Assembly: GCA_900642245.1 (NCBI GenBank)
Contig: CAAAJI010000012.1
Location: forward strand, 176,333-240,332
Length of the DNA stretch: 64,000 nucleotides
Reading direction: 5' to 3'
Origin: Fragilaria radians
Lineage: Eukaryota > Bacillariophyta > Fragilariophyceae > Fragilariales > Fragilariaceae
Below are positions 45,656-55,602 of the stretch, piece by piece. The translations under genes and the position numbers were made by a program. The notes under the pieces were generated by a model, which saw only the letters and a list, made by a program, of their open reading frames with translations, made no database searches and was not told the DNA's origin. How positions within the stretch are numbered: position 1 is the stretch's first letter; every line of letters begins with the position of its first letter.

Positions 45656-47427
45656 AACTCTTTGGAGTATCATTGTCCTAAAAACTTTAGTAGCATGTAT
45701 CCCACTAATTTATGAATAATTAAAACGAAGTTATGACAACTATTAATTCAGGAATCCAGTTAAGAGGCTGCTTTCCATGCATTAGCACCATTAATCAGGA
45801 ACAGAGAATCATTTATTTTTCCTTTTTATTACAAATCTTGAGAAAACCATTGTTTAGATGGGAAGCCACAATTCCGCAGTATTCCTATCCATAATTCCTG
45901 TCATTCCAGAGCTTGTAGAAACAAGAATGTTATAGAACCACTTCCATTTTTCAAAGCAAGGTTTGCCTTAAAATCTTTGGTTACCATTTCTCTAACTTCA
46001 TACAACTTAATAAAACACAAAATATTTTATCCGCCCGTGGTAGGTTACCTAACATTTTACACATGATCATTTTCAGCGCAACCTTGAATTTTTGCATCCC
46101 TGGGTCATGAAGATTCGTCCGAAAAACTAGTCAGCCTTTTGAGTCATTGCTCTATTAGGTCTCAAGTATTGTCACTCTGAATAGTAGGTAGCAAATTGAA
46201 TGAAAGAATTAAAAAAAATGTCGGGGCCGTCAAACCAAAATGTAAGATTACCGGTGACCAATCTAGTTAGTTCCAACAGTAACAACTTGATATCTTATTC
46301 TTAGTCTAGATTCTTTCCACAAGATGTACTATTGTAAGCAACTTCAAATGAAAAAGAGCTAAAGTGCAATTTAGATTCTAAAGTGAGCTATCAGCTTAAC
46401 AAACAACTATCCCAAAATTATCGAGAGTAATATCAGATGATCAAGGGAATTGGGTATCAAGAGATCAATAAACACGCTAACAACAAAGGTACAAGAGAAT
46501 ATTTCATAAAGATATCTTTACAGAAATTATCGTTAGGTTCAGCCATCCAAAGGTTGATAGATGAGAAACTTGCATGGAGGTATTGATGTGATGAATCAAC
46601 ATCTGCGTCAGATGGTTATCATTGTATCAACGTCTCTGAAATGCTTTTATCCCAAGTTGCGGAGGATTTTTTTCTTTGGTGGTACAGTGCATGCCACAAT
46701 CAAAATTGCGATGTGAAAATTTCGCTTAAGATCTCTGTAATTAATAATAACCTTTACTGATCACTTTTGTTCCTATTTTGTGTTTGATGTCAGTCTGTTC
46801 TTTGCTGTGGTGTTCCTTTTCTGTCGGTCAATCCACGATAGCAGGTGATTTGAAATAAAATGCTTCTTATCCAGGTAAGATATTGGGAAATAATTTACAC
46901 ACCTGCTTCTTGTTACTGGTAATCAAATTTAAGAAGTTTACAGTCACGGATGTAAATCATCTTTCATTGGTATCTTAGCAATGGGGAGATGATAGTGTTT
47001 CAATACAAGGCAAAGATGCTCAACGGCATAGTAATTAGTCATAAATTTTTATTTGTGATTGCCAACATTTGGAGAATAGCTGCTCTGGGAACATGTCTTG
47101 TTTTTATCCAATGCGGAATGGTGTATTTAGAAGTGAAAAGATTTCTAGCAAGTCCCAATCCAAGATCCTCATATGTTGGCATTAAGCAGCAAATGATCTT
47201 TCTTACAAAGAATCAGAAAGTGGAAAAATACATTTCATTGGAGAAAGGTGGAGTTGGATTCAATTGCAGGTCTTCCTTGACTAGTTATTATGCCTCTTTC
47301 TGTCAATGATCGAGTTTATTCCCTCTAAAAGGGAAAAGATTGCTACGGTAGAATCTTTATAGTTTTTTGCAGTGTCTCACATGAGTAACAATAGGGTTGC
47401 AGATAAAATGGCTACACTCAGAAAAAC
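45656..47427. other. 1.8-kb spacer
   Basis: No gene recognised. A 106-codon plus-strand open frame (46989-47309) has a hydrophobic stretch but no family resemblance; I do not annotate it as a gene. No clear repeat or RNA. Confidence 0.45.
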
Positions 47428-48948
47428 ATGTCGGACAAACCAATTGAAGCAGCAGCTAACTTTCGATGGGTCATACAGGGTAATTTTGTTTTCTCGATTG
47501 ACAATCCCTTTCGAGTGGTCTCGCCACTGACAACTAACGTAGAGGAAGATGTCGCTTGGCTTGGTCCTGGTTTGAAATTATGCCTAAATCATGTAATGGG
47601 AGTCAACCATGAAGGGAGAATTGTAAAGTTCGGTCCAGCATCATCTTGGGACTTGAGAATGTGGATAGGGCGTAGTGAATTTCGATCCTTATCATCACAA
47701 GAATTCGTCACTCCTGGATTCGTGGATCTACATATTCATGCTCCTCAATACTCGTTTGCGGGAACTGCTACCGATCGACCTCTCTTGGGATCCGATGGAT
47801 GGTTAGAAACATACACTTTCCCAGTCGAAGCATCGTTAAATGAAGGTTCTTGTCCGGATGCTAGAAAATGTGCGCATCGTATATATGATGCTGTCGTCCG
47901 AAAGACATTATCGCACGGAACAACAACAGCGTGTTATTTTGCCACTCTTCATCTTGAACCATGCAAAATTCTTGTTGATATTGCCTGTCAACTGGGTCAG
48001 CGTGCCTTGGTGGGAAAGGTTTGTATGGATCGAAATTCTCCCGAAAATTATATTCAATCAACAGAACAAAACATTCAGGAAACTGTGGAACTCATACAAT
48101 ACATTTTAGAGAAGAAAAATCGATCAACGCCATCGCACTTGCTACCAAGGATATGGCCAATTATAACACCCCGATTCATACCTACCTGTACACCCGAACT
48201 TTTAACGCAACTAGGAAAAATCGCAGCAGACTATGATTGTCACATTCAATCACACATATCTGAATCCCTCGATGAAATAGCATTCACTCAAGCCCTTGAA
48301 CAAACAACGACGTCCCCCAGAACTGACGCTGAGATATTTGACTCTCATGCTTTGCTAACGGACAAGTGTATTATGGCACACGGAGTTTACCTCTCCGATT
48401 CGGATGGAGAGTTGATGCACCGTCGTGGTGCTGCGGTGGCACATTGTCCAAGATCGAATGTCTTCTTTGCCGGAGGATCGACATTTCCCTGTCGTCGTTG
48501 GATGGAACAAGATCACCTAGTGGGACTGGGCACTGATATTGCCGGGGGATACCATCCCAGTATATTGGACTCTGCACGTATGGCAGTCATAGCCAGCTAT
48601 GGCGTTCGGTCTCCTCAGCAAAAGGCACAACCAGCACAACAAGAACATTTACAAGATGATTCTACATTGGATTATCGCCATGCATTTTACTTAGCAACAC
48701 TTGGAGGGGCCAGGGCATTGGGATTTTCTGATAAAATTGGATCCTTTGCTGTGGGGATGGAATTTGATGCATTGATATGGTCACCCTCATCCAATATTGA
48801 TATTTTTGATAATGACACAACCGCAGACATATTTCAAAAACTCATGAATCTAGGTGATGACAGAAATGTTAAACAAGTTTTCATCCAAGGAGATGTTGTC
48901 ATGACAAGATCAGGAGAAACTGTCACATGGGATAACTATCAGCATTAA
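47428..48948 (+). CDS. GDA: guanine deaminase
   Basis: 506 residues, intronless. Guanine deaminase (EC 3.5.4.3) converts guanine to xanthine and ammonia in purine salvage and breakdown, in the cytosol. It belongs to the amidohydrolase metal-dependent superfamily. Seen: 'FVTPGFVDLHIHAPQYSFAG' with the zinc HxH pair, 'GTTTACYFATLH', 'VGKVCMDRNSPENY', 'HIQSHISESLDEI' with the third His, 'CIMAHGVYLSDSDGELM', 'GAAVAHCPRSNVFFAGG', and 'VGLGTDIAGGYHPSIL' with the catalytic Asp. These match the eukaryotic GDA pattern closely. Length is slightly above the human enzyme. The start is the first ATG and no targeting peptide is evident. Convergent with the EEP gene, with about 730 bp between stops. Confidence 0.93.
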   Translation: MSDKPIEAAANFRWVIQGNFVFSIDNPFRVVSPLTTNVEEDVAWLGPGLKLCLNHVMGVNHEGRIVKFGPASSWDLRMWIGRSEFRSLSSQEFVTPGFVDLHIHAPQYSFAGTATDRPLLGSDGWLETYTFPVEASLNEGSCPDARKCAHRIYDAVVRKTLSHGTTTACYFATLHLEPCKILVDIACQLGQRALVGKVCMDRNSPENYIQSTEQNIQETVELIQYILEKKNRSTPSHLLPRIWPIITPRFIPTCTPELLTQLGKIAADYDCHIQSHISESLDEIAFTQALEQTTTSPRTDAEIFDSHALLTDKCIMAHGVYLSDSDGELMHRRGAAVAHCPRSNVFFAGGSTFPCRRWMEQDHLVGLGTDIAGGYHPSILDSARMAVIASYGVRSPQQKAQPAQQEHLQDDSTLDYRHAFYLATLGGARALGFSDKIGSFAVGMEFDALIWSPSSNIDIFDNDTTADIFQKLMNLGDDRNVKQVFIQGDVVMTRSGETVTWDNYQH

Positions 48949-49680
48949 CTTTTATAGTTTCAATGACATGAACACATTTTTAAGTGTTTTAAAAAGAAAG
49001 CATCAGTTATGCTAACCTAAAAAATGTAATTATACTTTGGAGTCCATCCTTGTGAATGAAAGCATGATATGCGGTTGATGAATTCACCACATAGTGTTGT
49101 AGTTCCGCTATTTAGTTCTTTGAATTGTAATGTAATTGAAGTATGCAGTGTGGTAACAGCGAATGCAACTCATCTATCCAAATGACGTCTCCATCCAATG
49201 AATAGGTGGGTTGGAGACTATCTCATAATTTAATCTGGCATTTTGACTCTTTCTGATTTGCTCGTTATACCTTCTTGACATCAAGGGTATCTCACTTAAG
49301 GGATAGTAATTCTCCTAGGTACTCGTGTGAAATGTGATGAGACAAAATGAATCCTGAATCGTCCTGACAACCGTTGCACATTATTTATTTCTGGTTGTCT
49401 TATTACTACTGAAGTTGTCACACCGGACCAAGTTAGGCTGGATTAGTTAGAGCAATAGCATTGTGGCAGGATTAACATAACCTAATTTTCTTGCTCATTT
49501 GGTATTGTATAGTGCGTGAAGGAATGCAAGACACGGATAAAGGGTAAACTCCCTTCTTTTCTAGTTTCTTATTCAAAACTATGCTTCAAAGCCAGCAATT
49601 ATGATCCCCTTTTTGAAGGGCACATCTATTTGACTGAAAAAATTAAGCCATGATCACTTTGCTATCAGAACTTCACTTTT
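48949..49680. other. spacer between convergent genes
   Basis: About 730 bp, AT-rich, without coding or repeat features I can recognise. Confidence 0.5.
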
Positions 49681-50802
49681 TCACAAGGATAGATCAGATG
49701 ATATCAATACATGATCACTTGGCTCGTGAGAGTTCGGATATGGTCCATTAGCAATATTGCGATGAACAAGATTTTTCACTTTCAGAACCGACCATTCAGG
49801 AGATAAGAATATGTAGTCAAGAGTATCTATAAAGGGTTCATCTTCTCGAACCCGTGCGAAATTTGTAAAGTCTGGTTCTCCTGTCTTAACTGCGTACGCG
49901 CTTCTCATAGGCTCAGCAGACAGTTGCCAATCCATTCCATGCTTTGGAGTGGGATAGGACGGATCGTCCGCTGGAAGTTTACCTTCAGTCAACATTTTGT
50001 ACGTGGAAGAAGTTGGAATAATATTCCAGTCCCCTGTTAAGATATAGGGCAAGCCATACTTGGAATTCGCAATTTTCTGAATATGTCTCGCAGCAAGATC
50101 TGCGTGGATTGTCATAGCCATGGGCATGTAGTAAGCACAGGGCATGTGGTAGTTTCCAACACAGAAAGCTTTCCCGGATAACTTCTCTTTCAGAGTAACG
50201 GTAATAAGTGCATTCTCGCGACGTTCAGAGAATTTCCAGTGATCCTCTCGTGAGGGTGTCAATAAGCCAAGGTACTGCAATGGCTTTTCCCAAAGCGGCT
50301 GGATCATGGATATAATGGACTGGAGCCTAGTTGGCGATGGAGCTCTGGGCCACCCCTCCTCTCGTTTATCACTAAGACGCGAAATGTCTACATCCAAGGT
50401 TTCAAATGTTGCGATGGGATAGGCGACTGCAACTCCCATGTACCCATTGAACTTTTTTCCATAGTTTCGAGTTACCAAATGATAACCTTTGTTCGCACAC
50501 CAAACATGCATGGCCCCTGCCCATTCGCACGAAAGCTCTTGAATGCAGAAAATGACACTATTTTCTGTTGAGGACATTTCTTCTTCCAATTTCTTAAAGA
50601 CCAGCGGTAATCGGTTCGAGGCCTCTAAATGGGTTGGGTCCAAAGTTGAAAAATGTGATGGTGAGGCAAGATGTGACGATAGCACATTGTACGATACTAC
50701 CCGAATAGCGAAAGCTGGAGTGGACCGAATCATCATTGATAAAGAGAAGGGAGAAACTAGGAAGAGGATTAGCTGAAGAAGATGAAAAGATAAAAATATC
50801 AT
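49681..50802 (-). CDS. secreted or membrane EEP-family phosphodiesterase/nuclease
   Basis: 373 residues if translation starts at 50802, where a hydrophobic leader ('MIFLSFHLLQLILFLVSPFS') begins. The open frame also extends upstream to an ATG at 51027, adding 75 residues with another hydrophobic segment but overlapping the start of the divergent biotin ligase gene. The endonuclease/exonuclease/phosphatase fold is clear: 'VVSYNVLSS', 'IFCIQELS' (metal-binding Glu), 'GNYHMPCAYY', 'LTGDWNIIPTSS' (catalytic Asp and Asn), 'DTLDYIFLSP' and 'EPSDHVLISSDL' (catalytic His). The family cleaves phosphodiester bonds in RNA, DNA, nucleotides or lipids; the closest flavour is CCR4/nocturnin/2'-phosphodiesterase-like. 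Substrate is undetermined. A leader suggests secretory or organellar location. Confidence 0.8.
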   Translation of the reverse strand: MIFLSFHLLQLILFLVSPFSLSMMIRSTPAFAIRVVSYNVLSSHLASPSHFSTLDPTHLEASNRLPLVFKKLEEEMSSTENSVIFCIQELSCEWAGAMHVWCANKGYHLVTRNYGKKFNGYMGVAVAYPIATFETLDVDISRLSDKREEGWPRAPSPTRLQSIISMIQPLWEKPLQYLGLLTPSREDHWKFSERRENALITVTLKEKLSGKAFCVGNYHMPCAYYMPMAMTIHADLAARHIQKIANSKYGLPYILTGDWNIIPTSSTYKMLTEGKLPADDPSYPTPKHGMDWQLSAEPMRSAYAVKTGEPDFTNFARVREDEPFIDTLDYIFLSPEWSVLKVKNLVHRNIANGPYPNSHEPSDHVLISSDLSL

Positions 50803-50920
50803 TCCCTGTTGTTTTGAACGGAATCTTTCGTGAAGATGCTCCACTAGTGCCACTGCTAGTAAAAACAAAAAGATTCTGCCAGTAAAGTGATTCTTAACCA
50901 GTAAGGACAAAATTCTCAAG

Positions 50921-51787
50921 ATGTACTTGCAGCGACCTTCCGCCCTTCTCGCGGTTTGGTTTACGACTTGGACCAAGGGAGAAATCCGAGCATACTCCAT
51001 GTCATCGACATCATTACGAGATCCCATGTTTTCATCATCGCGACTTCTTTTTCAGCATTACAACGTGATCGAATCGACGCAAGATACAGCAAAAAAAACC
51101 TTACCCTCCCTGGGACCAAATCAAATATTGGCTCTCACTGCGACCGAGCAAACACAGGGCAGAGGAACATCTGGTAGATCGTGGATGGGACAATCAGGAA
51201 ATGTGTTTTTGACAGTGGCATTTTCCTCGAAGGAAGTACCCACAACATTGACACTCCTTCCATTACAAGTGGGTATTCTGTTAGCTCAGCGGACAACAAA
51301 GATATTGAAACAATTTGGTGATGGTCATGCATCTGTTCAGGTAAAGTGGCCAAATGATGTATTGGTCAATCAGAAGAAGGTAGCTGGAATACTGATTGAA
51401 TCGATGGTTGTACAAAATAATATATGGCTATTGGTGGGCATTGGTGTTAATGTACATTTCGCGCCATCGATACCCAAGGATGGTCCTCAGCGAGGACGAC
51501 CATCCACAAGCCTTCAAGATAATTGTCAACAACAACTTCCAGATTCCACGGCACATTTCATGGCACAAGATCTAGCTGAGGCAATAGTGCAATGGTTGGA
51601 ACACCCCACATCAACATCGCAAAAAGTAATTGATGATTGGAAACAATTGGCCTTTTTGGGGCAACCGCAAGTCATACGAGATACGAATGAGACAGTTATC
51701 CCCATAGACATTCAAAAGGATGGTCAGCTTCTTGTACAATTAGAAAACGGGACGACAAGACTACTAGTCGCTGATTACCTGTTTTGA
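50921..51787 (+). CDS. biotin--protein ligase (BirA-like catalytic type)
   Basis: 288 residues. The enzyme activates biotin as biotinyl-AMP and transfers it to a lysine of acetyl-CoA carboxylase and other biotin carboxylases. Visible: 'ATEQTQGRGTSGRSWMGQSG' (the GRGxxGR biotinyl-AMP loop), 'GNVFLTVAF', 'KWPNDVLVNQKKVAGILIES' (nearly invariant in the family) and 'WLLVGIGVNVHF'. The C-terminal domain ('PIDIQKDGQLLVQLENGT') is the usual SH3-like cap. No N-terminal DNA-binding repressor domain is present, as in eukaryotic forms. The first ATG at 50921 gives a 26-residue lead that could be a targeting peptide; Met27 at 50999 is an alternative for a cytosolic form. Head-to-head with the EEP gene, 118 bp between starts as annotated. 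Confidence 0.92.
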   Translation: MYLQRPSALLAVWFTTWTKGEIRAYSMSSTSLRDPMFSSSRLLFQHYNVIESTQDTAKKTLPSLGPNQILALTATEQTQGRGTSGRSWMGQSGNVFLTVAFSSKEVPTTLTLLPLQVGILLAQRTTKILKQFGDGHASVQVKWPNDVLVNQKKVAGILIESMVVQNNIWLLVGIGVNVHFAPSIPKDGPQRGRPSTSLQDNCQQQLPDSTAHFMAQDLAEAIVQWLEHPTSTSQKVIDDWKQLAFLGQPQVIRDTNETVIPIDIQKDGQLLVQLENGTTRLLVADYLF

Positions 51788-52733
51788 TACTCTGAATTAT
51801 GATCTGCCATTCTCTCCTCAGAATCCGACCAAAAAAATCCATTTCTGCTTCATCTAATCTGTATCTTCAGTGAAACCTATTATTTTCAATCTGTAACAAT
51901 GAGGATCCTGTTGACATTTTGACAAAGCAAAGCCTAAGTGACTTTGCATTCTAATCAATCGTCAATGAATATGGCGATAGGGTTAAGAAAATGTTATCTT
52001 CAATACTGCGTAGGATGAAATTATACTGCATCTCATTTTCTATACGTAGCTTAGTCAGAGGAATCATATCTCTCATCGCGCGAATTGATTTCCCTATATT
52101 TTCATATTTTTATGGGATAAATTATTGTAACCTGCATTAACGTAATCTCAAGTCCATCACGAGATATATATTGATTCCATCGTTCTAACGATGGTAAAGA
52201 AGTAAGGAAGTATAGTTTTCGCCTACACGAATGCAACTGATAACTCATGCACTGAAGGAATCACAGCTTGTTTACAAAGAAAGATTAAAAAAATCCTTAA
52301 CTTGACGAAGACCGTTAGAATTTGATTCGTTCGATTGAAAATCAACAAGTTGCTGCATCACCTGATAACCTAGACATCAATCTTGTTTCGATCGACATCT
52401 CCAAGTCGGTGCATCATCTTGTTTTATCATCCTGGGACAGAGGTATAATCTCTTACATAAGTGTCTCCCAGTACTCATCGACTGGACGATACATTAGGGA
52501 TCAATTCTTTTCTTACAGGATCATTTTTTATTTGGATTCTAAATCATGGTTGAAGCTTCGACGCAAGAAGAGTCGCGACCAAAACGTGAGTTCATCTTTG
52601 TCAATGTTAATTGAAGAAAAATGAATCGCATCTGTTACAAAGATTGCAAAATCTTTAATCGAAAATGTTCTCTCATATGTAACGTTCAATCTCTCTGTTT
52701 ACATCCGTACCCTAATGAATATCGACTATTCTC
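51788..52733. other. spacer upstream of mitochondrial carrier
   Basis: About 945 bp. The open frame 52322-52624 (100 codons, plus) has no family signature and I leave it out. No RNA gene or repeat seen. Confidence 0.45.
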
Positions 52734-53639
52734 ATGGTATTTCGAATCTCAGCCGCAACATCTGGATTAGTAAGTTTCTTGTCAGGTGGTGTTGGTGGAG
52801 TCTGTACAGTATTAGTCGGACATCCTTTGGACTTAATTAAGGTACGGATGCAAACTGGAATGTCCTCCTCGGGATCAGTATTTGGGATGTTACGAACGAT
52901 TTTTCGAACGGAGGGCATGCGAGGTTTGTACCGTGGTGTGTCAGCGCCACTAGTCGCAACATCACCCATGTATGCCATAAGCTTTTGGGGATATGATATG
53001 GGAAAGCGTATAGTTCAATGGTGGGAAGTTGAGATTCGAAAGAATCCTCCCATCTCCGACTTTACCATTGGGCAAATTTGTGTGGCAGGTGGTCTCAGTG
53101 CGTTCCCCGCCACAATTCTTATGACACCCACGGAACGAATTAAATGTTTGTTGCAAATTCAACAAGCGTCTAGTGGGCCACCCAAATACACTGGAATGCT
53201 GGACTGCGCTACCCAAGTTCTGAAACAAGGAGGAGTTCGAAGTCTCTTTAAGGGATTCTTGGCAACCTTATTGCGAGATGGTCCGGGAAGTGTGGCATGG
53301 TTTGGAGTTTATGAACTGAGCAAACGGGAATTTTTAAGACTCCAGGGAGCCGAATCTGGAACTCTTTCTCCACTCGCCGTGTTGACTGCAGGTGGCTTGG
53401 GTGGCGTAGCGTGCTGGTCAGTGGCAATCCCCCCCGACGTTATTAAATCTAGGTGGCAAACGGCACCTGAAGGACAGTATCGAGGACTCTATCACGTTTA
53501 TCAAGATTTGACGGTTCGAGAAGGTCATGGTGCTCTATTTCGAGGTTTGAGACCAGCTATGATTCGTGCTTTCCCAGCCAATGCAGCTTGTTTCTTTGGA
53601 ATGGAAGTGTCAAGGGAGTTTTTGGCTTTTTTAGATTAG
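52734..53639 (+). CDS. mitochondrial carrier, carnitine/acylcarnitine type (SLC25A20-like)
   Basis: 301 residues, the usual size. Three tandem carrier modules, each with a PxDxxKxR-type signature: 'GHPLDLIKVRMQT' (about residues 28-40), 'MTPTERIKCLLQIQ' (about 130-143) and 'AIPPDVIKSRWQTAP' (about 233-247). Each is followed by the second-half pattern ('GLYRGVSAPL', 'SLFKGFLATLLRDGPGSVAW', 'ALFRGLRPAMIRAFPANAA'). The 'PTERIKCLLQ' and 'PDVIKSRWQTAPEG' forms match carnitine/acylcarnitine carriers, which exchange acylcarnitine and carnitine across the inner mitochondrial membrane. In algae the actual substrate could be a related solute such as a basic amino acid, so the transport assignment is less sure than the family. 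Convergent with the CX9C gene. Confidence 0.88.
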   Translation: MVFRISAATSGLVSFLSGGVGGVCTVLVGHPLDLIKVRMQTGMSSSGSVFGMLRTIFRTEGMRGLYRGVSAPLVATSPMYAISFWGYDMGKRIVQWWEVEIRKNPPISDFTIGQICVAGGLSAFPATILMTPTERIKCLLQIQQASSGPPKYTGMLDCATQVLKQGGVRSLFKGFLATLLRDGPGSVAWFGVYELSKREFLRLQGAESGTLSPLAVLTAGGLGGVACWSVAIPPDVIKSRWQTAPEGQYRGLYHVYQDLTVREGHGALFRGLRPAMIRAFPANAACFFGMEVSREFLAFLD

Positions 53640-53942
53640 AAAACATCTGGATCACGATTTTATGTTGTCATCATGTGATTCTTGAAATAATTGTAACCAA
53701 AATGTAAGATGAAGACTCTCTCTTTGTGCACTTTAGTGTTGTTTATTACTAATTGGTGTATTAATGAATTAGAGTATGTGCGACGATCGTAGTTCTGAGA
53801 CACACCCAAGAAAAGTAACATGAAATGAAGCCTTAATATTTATATAATGATAACCTTAAAACCTTCAGTTGAGGTAAGGGATTGAACATGATCTCTCCAT
53901 AACGATACATTTCCTAACCATTGTCATGAATGAAAAAAGATG

Positions 53943-54113
53943 CTACCGTGTCGTTGATCGAACGGATCGAAAGCAATCTTTTACCGAACGGAATTCCTCA
54001 TCACACGATTTGTGATCCAGTGTCCCATCCTTTTGATGTTGGATTACACACTGCGCATAAAGGTTTATGGAATCTGGACAGGTTTCTTTCATGCGAGAAA
54101 AAATTGCTGTCAT
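53943..54113 (-). CDS. small twin CX9C (CHCH) mitochondrial protein
   Basis: 56 residues starting 'MTAIFSRMKETCPDSINLYA'. Two CX9C pairs are exact: Cys12-x9-Cys22 ('CPDSINLYAQC') and Cys-x9-Cys in 'CDEEFRSVKDC', separated by a short loop. Such proteins are imported into the intermembrane space by Mia40 and folded by disulfides. The spacing and the 'C..EF.....C' end resemble NDUFAF8-like complex I assembly factors, though other small CHCH proteins are possible. The frame is open further upstream to 54221, but those residues (His/Gln run) look non-coding, so I use the Met at 54113. A longer plus-strand open frame (53930-54442) overlaps it and is a shadow. Convergent with the carrier gene. Confidence 0.68.
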   Translation of the reverse strand: MTAIFSRMKETCPDSINLYAQCVIQHQKDGTLDHKSCDEEFRSVKDCFRSVRSTTR

Positions 54114-55602
54114 GCGATTTGGCTGTTGGTGATGATGACGCTGAGATAGAAATCCACTATTGCTGCTATTACGGATCCATGTCATTGTGCTGTCTGTCTT
54201 ACTACATTCACAATGAACCAAAAGAAACTGAGGTGTCTCGACTCATTTTCAATCATCAAGCTGAAACCCTATTCACGAAAAATACTGGTAAAATGCGAAC
54301 AGTCTTAAATGATATTTTACTATTGATTTTTTGCACGTCATTCTTGACCATTCTTGACTCAGGGATTATCCATTCCAAGCAGACTATTGAAACCAATTTA
54401 ATCATGTTGTGCCATAAGATTAATATCACATATATCACATAGTATCCCATAAAGCTCGTTCCATAAAAACACTTTGGTAGGGCTAATTTGGAGTACATTG
54501 GAAACACTATCAAGAAATTCTAGAATGCTATTCTGGCATCATTCACTTTTACTCTATCCATAAAGAAGTCAACCATAACCAACACGGTATGACAGAATAG
54601 ACCACGGGAAAATTGTTCTTGTTTTGTCATTTTTTATCCACCAACCATATCTTGAGGGACTTATCTCTAGTTCTTTTCCAGCAACACTGTAGAAGAATTT
54701 CCTAATTTTGAGACATGGTCTAAATAGATCTGCTACAGCATGGCTTGAAATTGTTATTTGCCCCATTTTTCCAACCACAACTTTCATGTCTTTATGGCAA
54801 TATCCATTTGACAAGAGCTTACGAAGCCCAGTGTATTGATAATTCGAACGAGTATGTCAAATGAAACTATAAACTAGTTTTGATCAAACTATGTCATGAA
54901 ACAAGTCACTAGGTAGTCAGCCAAAATGTGTGCAAATCATTGTCCTTAGAACAAGTAAAAAATCAGCTGAGTAAGATAATGGTACTTGCGTATCACATGA
55001 CTTTGAATAAAAGGGAGCATCAGACAGTATAAATCAAGTAATGTGATGGCAGCCAATGGACTTTCGCAAAAGCTTAAAATTGTCAAAATAAGGAGACTAT
55101 CAAAACTGTAGGGCAACAAATGAAATCCAGCTTAATAATGTTCTCAGAGCCTTTTGTGGCATAGCCTAACGTAAGGATGAGAACATTGATTTGTCATCCA
55201 ATAACTCTCAATCTTGAGTTAATAGCAATGGATTAACGTCTAATGACTAGGAATTCCAGTGACAAATTGAAAATCTTTTTTACTTCCTTTTTATTAAACG
55301 AATGTTAATTCATTCAAACATTTGAGGCGTGGTGGGTGCGTTGAATTTTTTGGTTATACCAGTACACACACCCATACAGTAAGTTGAATGGGAGTTTCAT
55401 CTTTTGGTACTTATGCTACGAATGTTGGTAGTAGTAACAATACAGATATCATTGGCGAAACACGGAAACAGAGAGTTCTGACATTATCATTGATTCCTGC
55501 CTTTTCCTCAATTACACTGAAAGATTGACGAGCAAGAGTATCTTACACTCATTTCTGTCGTGTCCCCACTATTTTGGCAAAGAAGGTGTCAATTAAGGAA
55601 TC
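54114..55602. other. 1.5-kb spacer
   Basis: AT-rich, no gene recognised. Near 55356-55376 is 'TATACCAGTACACACACCCA', resembling the tail of the 0.6-kb LTR-like repeats (A and B). It may be a small relic, or chance. Confidence 0.4.

Noticed and set aside
46989..47309. 106-codon open frame with a hydrophobic stretch upstream of guanine deaminase
   Set aside because: No recognisable family and no supporting context; may be chance in AT-rich DNA.
52322..52624. 100-codon plus-strand open frame upstream of the mitochondrial carrier
   Set aside because: No family signature; likely upstream non-coding sequence.
53930..54442. 170-codon plus-strand open frame
   Set aside because: It overlaps the twin CX9C gene on the other strand, shows no domain, and ends in AT-rich low-complexity residues.
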